Assembly (NCBI RefSeq): GCF_902459465.1
Contig: NC_047076.1
Coordinates: 13,152,146-13,216,145, forward strand
DNA length: 64,000 bases
Direction of reading: 5' to 3'
Origin: Asterias rubens
Taxonomy: Eukaryota; Echinodermata; Asteroidea; Forcipulatida; Asteriidae
Shown here: one piece after another, positions 1 to 9,100 of the stretch
How positions within the stretch are numbered: position 1 is the stretch's first letter
Layout: every line of letters starts with the position of its first letter
The notes under the pieces: model-generated
Databases searched by the model: none
The model's input: only the letters and a program-made list of their open reading frames with translations
Told to the model about the DNA's origin: nothing
Position numbers and translations under genes: made by a program

Positions 1-1050
1 GGAGAAAGTGATGGACAGGAAGAGGAAAGGGAAGGAGGCGGAAGAGGAGAAGATGGAGCATTAGGTAGGTTGCAGGGTTGAGTTGCCAAATTAATGATTC
101 AAGGCACTGGACACTATTGGTGTTAGCAACAGGTGACCAAGATTGCACGGTTGCTAGAGGCAGTTTGAATCCTATATTTCAGCAGCAGGTACCGCAACGA
201 TTTAATAGATGTTACGTTTCAGGTCATGGGTTCAAATCTCACCTTGGAACTTGGGAGGGTGTAGAGTATAAAGTGCTTACATAGGTAAAACCAACAATTA
301 ATATTTGCCAAATGTTATCAAATTTAAAACATACGATTGTAAGGGGCCATGTCACACCGGGCACTTTACAGGCAACCAGTTCCAGGCAATCTCCATGAAT
401 GCATTCCCGTTTTAATGTTCACTTATAACTATTGTGGATTGTAAGACAAAGTTTGAAAAATGACTCTTGTGTTACCAAAGTGGTCCTGTAGCATGCGCTG
501 CAGTTGGTTGCCTCCAAGTTGCCAGTGAAAAATACCTCGTGTGACAAGACCTCAAGTGTTGTGCTAGAAGATTGTGATTATCAATTTAGTAATTCCATAA
601 TTTGGATAAAATTTTATCCAAAAGGAGTAATGTTCTTTGAGTCCAAAGTTACAATTTGACAAAGTTAAAGGCACTGGACACTATTGGTAACTCAAAAGAA
701 TTGTTATCATAAAAAGTTACGTAATGATGAGCAATGGAGAGCTGTTGTGTGAAATGGCTCCCTCTGAAGTAACGTAGTTTTTGAGAAAGAAGTAGTTTCT
801 CACTAAAATATTTGAATTAAATTCGAGACCTCAGCTGAGGTCACGAATTCAAGCATTTGAACGCGCACAACTTATGCAACAAGGGTGTTTTTTCTTCCAT
901 TATTCTAGCGCAACTTTGACGACCAATTGAGTTCAAATTTTGGATTGGTTAAAGTCACCTGGAAATAGAATTTGTTTTTCTTTCAAACATAAGAGTATAT
1001 GCTTACGAACAATAAAACAATTTTTTTAGTAATTGTTTGTCACGATTTAT
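1..1050. other. Intergenic, repeat fragments only
   Basis: No credible exon is visible. The first 60 bases are a purine-rich GA tract. A short end fragment of the palindromic MITE described below (GGCACTGGACACTATTGG) sits at about 101-120, and a SINE-like scrap (gctagaggcagtttgaatcc) follows at about 152-172; the same scrap recurs beside the tRNA-like repeat near 7660. Confidence 0.6.
666..945. mobile_element. Palindromic MITE (family A), truncated copy
   Basis: Begins with aaaggcactggacactattggtaa and continues through the family's internal landmarks: 'gagcaatggagag', 'ggctccctctgaagtaacgtagtttttgagaaagaagtagttt', a short hairpin 'gagacctcagctgaggtc', 'acaagggtgttttttct' and 'gaccaattgagttcaaatttt'. 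The terminal half with the second end is missing. Full copies at 3497, 23917, 46421 and 56347 define the family. Confidence 0.85.
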
Positions 1051-1105
1051 ATGTTTAAAAAATATATAAAGTGTTTTGGGGGCTGACTCCGCCTACCCCT
1101 TTTGT

Positions 1106-1342
1106 GACGTCAATCGAGGCAGACTTTGCCTGCAATGCGTATAGTAAACACACATGCAAAGTACATGAACGTCCAAGTCGTGAGTTGGTACATTTCAAAA
1201 AGTGTTTTTCTGCATTCAGCAGCAATACACCTGGTCGGCATTGCTGGTTGAAACGTACAAACTCACGACTTGGTCCGTACATGTACTTTGCAATTGTGTT
1301 TACTCTACGCATTACAGGCAAAGTCTGCCTCGATTTACGTCA
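1106..1342. repeat. Long foldback (inverted repeat, arms about 90 bp)
   Basis: The left arm runs from tgacgtcaatcgaggcagac through caagtcgtgagttggtac (about 1106-1195). The right arm (about 1253-1342) is its reverse complement with a few mismatches, ending gtctgcctcgatttacgtca. A loop of about 60 bases lies between. Such foldbacks are usually non-autonomous DNA transposons. Open frames on both strands here arise from the palindrome and are not genes. A CRE-type palindrome TGACGTCA sits in the left arm but is changed in the right arm. Confidence 0.8.
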
Positions 1343-2745
1343 CGAACAGCACCCTCTCAGGTCGGGGTCTACTCTTAAATTTGTAAATAACATAAGAACT
1401 GATTTTTTAAAACCTTAGATAGCTGTTAATTCACATTCAACTCATCAAAACACATATATTAGTGACAAAAGCTTTATTTTGAAAAAATACCACTTCCAGG
1501 TGACTTTAAATGTTCCATTGTACCTATAACCATAACATGCCCGACAGTTATCCTAAATTAAACATGGAGGCAGATGTGATTTCATTGGATAACTGTCTTG
1601 GCTCCAAGCACAAATATTTATATATTGTATAGAAGTTCTGTAAATTATATATTAAATATGTGTAAGAAAGAAATGTACAGGAAAGCTTGGTGACAGGGAC
1701 GGTAAAAATGTTGATGTTACTTTTAGTCAAGTGATTATTTTTAAATTGATTAATAGAAACTTCAATGGATTGGGGCTCAGAAATATACCCTACTTATAAA
1801 AGTGTGATATATTTAGCATAAATTTGCCAGATGGCAACTTTTTTTTTCCCAGCATTATTTTGTTTTCTTTTTCTAAAATGCAAGTTTTCAAAGACAAATA
1901 TTTCTTGCTTATTATTGTAGGTAACTCAACATGAAGTTTTTTTTTAAACAAAGTTAGAATTGTTTTTCTTTCTTTGCCCAAGCTTATGTGCTCTAGTATA
2001 AGACCTTTTCACAATAACGTAAACTTATGCACTTCACTGTCAAGATATTTTGCCCATTTACAAGATGGCGCTGGTTGCCATGGAAATGTTCATTGTTTGT
2101 TAAAATTTTAACTAAAAACCAATAGGGAGTTAAATTCATTTATTTGAGTAATGGTTTCTAGCAATTAATTGCCTTTAATTTTACGAGTAACAAGTTTTGA
2201 GTATTAAATTGTTTATTTGGAATTGTTGAATTTAAAACAATTTAAAAAAAGGTCTTTAGTTGCTTTGAATAATGTTCAGGCAAAATTGGAAATTTTATTT
2301 AAATATTCATGATAAGATAACAGAAGTTTGCATATTCATGACAAAAGTACTCAACCGAAATTCAAGGCAATTATGTAATACCACATATTCATAGGTAATA
2401 ACTCGGTGAATTTAAATACTTGAATATTCATAAGACTACTTAAATATTCATGAGGCTTATTCACACAAAGTGGTATATTCAGCAGTAAAGTTTATTTCAT
2501 GTGGATGTTTATAGATTCACTTAAAAGCTTTACGTTTTACAATAAATGTACAATTCATATTCCACCAATAAAATATAACTTAATCTTGCTGGATTACAGA
2601 GATGGGAAGTAAAGATTAAAGAATAAATTTGTAAAGTGAAGTAAATATAATAAATTATATACAATGTCATAAAAAGAAAGTATATTTGAAACACATTATT
2701 TAACTAACCAGGAATGGCTATGTAAATTTGCTTTGCAGAGGAAGG
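1343..2745. other. AT-rich intergenic DNA, no gene seen
   Basis: Very AT-rich, with many 'atattcat' words between about 2300 and 2480. One YY1-like motif, acaagATGGCGCTGGTTGCC, occurs near 2058-2078 and opens a 12-codon frame that stops at once. No splice-bounded coding segment was found. Confidence 0.5.
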
Positions 2746-2827
2746 ATTGAAACAGGATTGGAACCACGGACCAAGTGGTCTACATATTGCATTGATCAAG
2801 GTACATCATTGTTACTCAGAAGAAAAA

Positions 2828-3140
2828 AATAATAATAGTGGCTTCTTATTTAGCGCTCAAAACCGTCACTCAGTGATGCTCGAAGCTCTTCAACGTTCAG
2901 TATTTTCCTGCAAGGTATTGTGGAGCTTGAAGTATGAGACCAATTCTGTAGCACCATATAATGGTTTTCCTGTATTACACAACACACAGGACCAACAGCT
3001 TTACGTCCCATCCAAAGTGAAAGCAATAATGGTGAAATGCAAGTGTCTTGCCTAAAGAGAGGAGTGTCATGACTGGGACTTGAACCCACCCTCTGCTGAT
3101 CAGAAACACCAGAGCTTGAGTTGGCCGCGATATGCCAGCT
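2828..3140 (-). mobile_element. tRNA-Leu-derived SINE, minus orientation
   Basis: Read on the minus strand, a tRNA-like head (B box gggttcaagtcccagtcatgac, preceded by agctctggtgtttctgatcagcagag) leads into a body and a tail ending in 'gcgctaaataagaagccactattatt'. The head has the long variable arm and overall pattern of tRNA-Leu. Other copies are at 9253, 10325, 10935, 44500 and 57560, on both strands. Frames crossing this element are not genes. Confidence 0.8.
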
Positions 3141-3496
3141 TAAACCGATGGTTTTAAACTTAAGGAGCAAGAAAGACATATCACTGATTTTATTCATACT
3201 ATTTTTGAGAAATCTGAACATTCATGTGATCAATTAAGTTATGCCAGTTATATTCATTCTCTTTAGGGATCAGAGAACTCAAGAAGAGTTTTGACTTAGA
3301 GAACCGAAGACAAGATTTGATTCAGAAAACAAGAAGAGTCTTTCAGACTGCACGCACTTTCACCAGCCCAAAGTAAGCTTTCAAAACATTGTGTTGTGTT
3401 GATAGTTTTGAATTTCTTTAAGAATGTACAATTTCAACAACAGATTTATGAAGAGGTTGAAACAACAAAGGGCTTTGCATCTTAAATATTTATTAG

Positions 3497-3878
3497 TTTA
3501 AAGGCAGTGGACACTATTGGTAATTATTTAAAATAATTATGAGCATAAAACCTTACTTGGTAACGAGCAATGGGAGAGGTTGATAGTATAAAACACTGAG
3601 AAATGGCTCCCTCTGAAGTGACGTAGTTTCAAGATTATTGTAATTTTCCATAAGTTTGATTTTGAGACCTCAAGTTTAGAATTCGAGGTCTCGAAATCAA
3701 GCATTTGAAAGCACACAACTTCGTGTGACAAAGGTGTTTTTTCTTTCATAGTTATCTCGCAACTTCAACAACCAATTGAGCTCAAATTTCACAGGTTTGT
3801 TATTTTATGCATATGTTGAGATACACCAAGTGAGAAGACTGGTCTTTGACAATTACCAATAGTGTTCAGTGTCTTTCA
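3497..3878. mobile_element. Palindromic MITE (family A), full-length
   Basis: A complete copy. The left end is tttaaaggcagtggacactattggtaattattt and the right end is its imperfect inverse, ggtctttgacaattaccaatagtgttcagtgtcttt. The centre has the hairpin 'gagacctcaagttt...aattcgaggtctcgaaatcaag'. Length is about 380 bp with no coding capacity, as expected of a non-autonomous foldback DNA transposon mobilised in trans. Confidence 0.88.
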
Positions 3879-4534
3879 AGAACAACTAGCTCCAAAATTA
3901 TATTTTACAAGTTCAAAGTTCAACTTGCAACCAAGAAATTTTTATGGCATAGCTTTAAAAACAGGCTCACATTGCAGCGTTTTGCAGATATTTTTTAGGC
4001 GAATTTTTTTCTACTAATTCAAAGGTTAGTCCTTTTTCATCCGGTTAAGCTTAAAGCTTAAGAACTATGTTGAGGTTATTATTTCTTATATACCTTGAAA
4101 GTTCTTTGGGTTTTGCACTTGCATTTGTCCATACAGTTTTTGTGTGAACTCTTATTGGTGACTTTTGTGGGCAATAGGTGGCAGGTTGAACCCCAAATGT
4201 AGACTTAACTCAAGGCTGACTTTGTCAAGTCCTTGTTTGTATAAATATCAACTGTATGCACTCCACCTAAAAACATTGCAGATTGAGCTCAGAATATTGT
4301 TGTGTGCCCTCGCTCACCAGGATTGTGCCAATCAACTTGGTATATTCTGTTTGCGATAACCATCTCACTGGATTGGCAATTGACACTTTCTTCAGGGTGC
4401 ATGTTTAAAAAGCTCGAACATTAACTGACTAAAACCCCAGTGACTTGTCCACTCTGCATGCATTGTACCTACAATGGCAACTTGAGAGAAGTTTAAAGTG
4501 TAGTTTCCCACTATTGTAACTCTAAACCCCACCC

Positions 4535-4695
4535 CAGGGGTCGATTTCACAAAGATAGTCAACAATTTAGGACTAGTCCTAGGACTGTTCAGGAGTTAAT
4601 AAAAACTCAAGGATAGTCTTAAGTTCGGACCAGTAACTCATCCCAACTCGAGATAAGACTAGTTTTAACTCTTTTTGAAATCCACCCTGGTGGAG
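4535..4695. mobile_element. Small palindromic MITE of 'gactagtcctaggac' type
   Basis: About 150 bp bounded by 'ggggtcgatttcacaaagatagtc' and the near-inverse 'aactctttttgaaatccaccctgg', filled with shuffled aggactagtcctaggac words. It lies just downstream of the STK16-like stop codon, so it may fall in that gene's 3' untranslated region or just beyond it. Confidence 0.75.
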
Positions 4696-4783
4696 CATCA
4701 CCTGCAATCCTATGAAATACCAGAGTGCTACCATAGTGTAACACCATTAGATGCATTAGTTTGACCTTTAACCCATGACCCCC

Positions 4784-6129
4784 CTACACCTTGTGCTCCA
4801 TCTCTTGTAGCATTATATCAACCTGTTCTACAATCCATGCCACTGAGGGTCTCTCTATAACCTCCACCACGATAATGGAAGACACAAGTTCTTTCAAACT
4901 AGACGAGTACCTGTACAGAAAAATACCATAACACAATCAAAACTTTTGTTCAAAAGATTTTCAAAGTAAACTTGAGCAAAAAGGTAGAACTTCCTTTCCT
5001 CTCAAAACAACCACATGCCTGTATGCTTTGTTTTTTAAAGGGCAAGGCATTCTCTTCTAGGTAAAAATAGGATATTATAAATGTCTTCTGGAGCATTTCA
5101 AGGGCACCAAGGCAATAATTGTGGTATAATAGAACACCTGTTTGCACCCAGTGACGCTCCTGGCGCTGAAACATTAGTATTTCCTGCCAGATGTGGGACT
5201 TCGTTTGAATTATGAGACCTAATTCTGCTGATAACACCACGTAATGCTTTTACAAGGTACTGTGGCGCGATTTGCTGCAGATCGAACCAGGAACACCGGG
5301 GCGAACCCCTTCTCTTTTCGATAAGTGCACTGGGTTCTTTTACATGAGTTACATAACACATGACCAGGGGGCATGGAGGCAGTTGCCTTCGATGTCTCCA
5401 TGAAGTAACAGGCCTGCAAGCAATAGCTTTGAACTCGACTTAAACTTTTGCTCTACTACTTATAATATTTACAACATAAATCTGACACATTGGATGAGTT
5501 TGTATTAACTGTTTAAACTGTAAGTGCAGTGCAACCAATCATAGAGTCTGTTCTAAATCTATGAACCAATGCCCACTATATTCAAAATACATGTATACAC
5601 TTCTCAAAAGCATCACCAGCGATTTACCAATTGGTACAATGTAAACACTGACAGTCTTTAAAAGAAACTGACATTTAAGAGACCTTCGGATTCCACAAAA
5701 ATGTACACAGCTGTGCAAGTCCATCGCGCAAGATTTCTTGTTTAAGTGTGATGCCCAACTTGCGCAAAAAAAGTTTTGTGAAATCAGTGGCAGGAGGCGA
5801 TCATTAATCCAACACCATGTATGGCATATAACATGTACATGAAATAACATATCGGTTCATGTATGAAATGCACCACCAGTCGCAAAGTGATGACAAAAAA
5901 ACCCTGATATTCACTCAGAAACTGAATTTTCACATTTTAGCTTTGAGATAATCCCATGGTTCTAATCCACGCCATGTATGGAGTAAAGAATCTGGATGAT
6001 GTTGGGTCTAAGGTTGGGATCAATAATCAACATTGATGTTATAAGGTTGCGCACCAGAGGGGAATACCTACCATCCAATCATCAAAAAGTGTAGTAAAAA
6101 AAAGAAGAAACAAAGTATTTGGCTTATTT

Positions 6130-6160
<31 letters not shown>

Positions 6161-9100
6161 TACAACCGCATTTCTATAGCGCCTAACACCTCCAAAAGAA
6201 AGTTTCTAAGCGTTTAGGGGAAACAAAAGAATAGTTAAGTATATGAAGATTTGAAAAGATATGTTTTGAGATGAGTCTTGAAACTTGAGATCGTAGTAGT
6301 GGCTTGTTTGATGTGAAGGACCTTGCAAATTAACAGCTTTTCTGGGGCTAATAGTGGAAACAAGTTTATAGTTTTCTTAACCAAGTTTGTTTAGGAGAGG
6401 GGGTTGTCTTCAACATTCAAAAGTACCGTAAGATCTCATAGAATTAGTCGCAGGAAGGTGTATTAGTTTCTGGGGTTTGTTTAAAGTGTTGGGTACTTTT
6501 TGTAAGACTCAAAACACAAATGTCTACAGATTTACATTAAACTTACAAGGTTTATGATACTGATGGTGCAAAGTTTCCCCGTAAATATTATTTGCTGAGG
6601 TGCTATAGTTTGAGGAATGAGTAGAACAATTTCACACACCGAGACAAACATTGTATCAGCATGTATAACGGATTTACGATACTCTCCTCAAAACATTGCT
6701 CTGTGATTTTAACTTTTTTCCTGCTAAAGTTGAAACTTTTACGGGTAAATTATATTACAAACATCTTCATTCACACTGAGAAGGGGTTTGTGTCACCGAC
6801 AAAAACATTATCTAGAAAAGGAATCAAAACCGTTTAAACCAATTTTGGAAAATAAGATTGAGTGCTTACCTTGTAGTGTCTGGAAATTTGAAGTTACGTC
6901 CAAGGACGGCCAAGTGAAGGCTATCACCTCTCTGGTAGACTGGCTCAAAGGGTGATTGTAGGAATGCCATCGCGTAGAGAAGACACCCCAATGACTAGAT
7001 GTATAAAGGGATTAAATGTCAGAGGACTGGAGCAAGTTTAGTTTTAGTTTAGTTTTGTGTTCAACATAGAGGGCTCGAGTTCTGTAAAATGACATCAGAG
7101 TGCTGTAGCAAGTTTAGTAAAGCGTAATGTAAAAGGACACCAGACTTAACTTACAACCCAAAACATTGAAATACTTCAGTCTGGTGCATCATCCAAGACA
7201 CACAATAGGTACATTCCTGATCATTACACTGATAGAAGTCATTAAGTTTATAAAATGACAAGCAAACTTTTTGGAGCTTCTGACATGAAAGTAAAAGTTC
7301 AAAGGTCATACAAAAGATAAGGTCAAAGGTCCTTTTTTACTCACCCAAACGTCTACTTTTTCATCAATTATTGTATGACTTTCAACGTGGAAGAGTTCTG
7401 GGGCTCGGAACAGCATACTACACTTCTCTGCTGCAAGGTCCTAAAAAATTAAAAATTTAAATGGCAAGAAATGTCAATATAATTTTTTCATTATACCTTA
7501 ACACTGATGTGTATTAATTATAAGTACCGTTTACTCAGTACTTTCCCAAGTTCTTGGAAAAGAAATCAACATGCCAATAACTTGGGTGGGATTTGAACCC
7601 ACAACCTTTACACTGCTAGAGCAGATGTCTTACCACTAGACCAACGAGCTAGCCCGGTGGCTAGAGGCAGTTTGAATCCATGGTAGTTGGTACCATTTTT
7701 GTTTGACTCTAGTAAAATAAAAATAATAATAGTAAGGAGTAATGCTACAAACTTGTAACACTATGTAAAACCCATAACTGGTACATTTGTGCTTAAAATG
7801 TGTGGCACTATTGTGTACCGCTAATAATGTATTAATGATTTTTATGGTTGAACAAAGAATTGACTAGCATGGGATTCGAACCAACGACCTCCGGAGTAAC
7901 GTGCTGGCGCTCTACCAACTGAGCTATCTAGCCCTTTATTGGCGGTGTCCCTATTTTGTCAATATCTTTGTTCCGGGGATCACACCCAAATTACGATACA
8001 ACCTGGGAAGCGGCAGCCAGGAGATCACCTTAAGGGGATGTGACTTTTTGTTTCAGATATCAATATAAACCACAAGGGAAACTGACTGGGTAAATTTTGA
8101 AATGATTTTGGGGGTTGAACAAAGAATTGACTAGATTAATGTATTAAGTGACAAACTACCAGTCAGGCTTATGACGGATGATACCCAAGCCTATATCCGT
8201 TTAGACTGTATCCCTGGAGGTATCCCTGTGTCAGTCCCATGAGTAGGTGGCAACGACCCCTGGACAAAAAAAGATTGTTGCCCAGCAGAGGCCTTCAGGC
8301 CATGTGTGCCTGAGTAAGTGAATGCTAATAGTGTGTTATGCTAGTAATGTTAAGTTAGTAACACTTAACAATGTGTTAAGTATGTGACATGTAACACTTG
8401 TGACCTGTGCTCATACTGCTTGTCACACGTGACACTTGTGTTGTGTAACACACAACACTTCAAACATCTGGCTAGTAACATGTATTGCTACTCGGGTGTG
8501 ACGCGAGTATCATGTCACAAAAGTAACAGCTTTTTCTCCCCGTTACAACAACTCACTTGTACAGCGAGAGCTTGCGATCGACCTTTGACCTCTAACCGTG
8601 CAGGTGCCATTGAACCAAAGTCCATGATGACTGGCGTGCCATTGTCCGACAAAAGAACGTTTCCTGGTTTAATATCTCTATAATAAGTAAACAAAAACAG
8701 ATTTAGTTGTCAGAAATGATTTCTGAGTCAATGAAAATCAACTGTCAACAGAACATCAGAGCAAACGCACTCAATTATTTATGTGTCAATAACTGAGTGT
8801 TGGAGACCAAATCAAACTCGATTATGTCATTGATTTAAGAACATCTGTTGTTCTTAGGTTCTTCCGATTTGTCACACAGTCCAACAGCTGTGTCAACACA
8901 CCAAGGTAAAAGACAAACACAATCTTGGTCTTAAAACACAAGAATTACAGTTTATTTACCACTTCAGTTAGCGTGTACAAAGTACACACTGAAATTTGGG
9001 TAGGCATACACACACAGCTGTGGAGGCTTTTAATTACACAACAGAACAAAGATCCTAACAGCCTTCTTAAACTTGGTCAAATTGGGGAATTTATTTTTGA

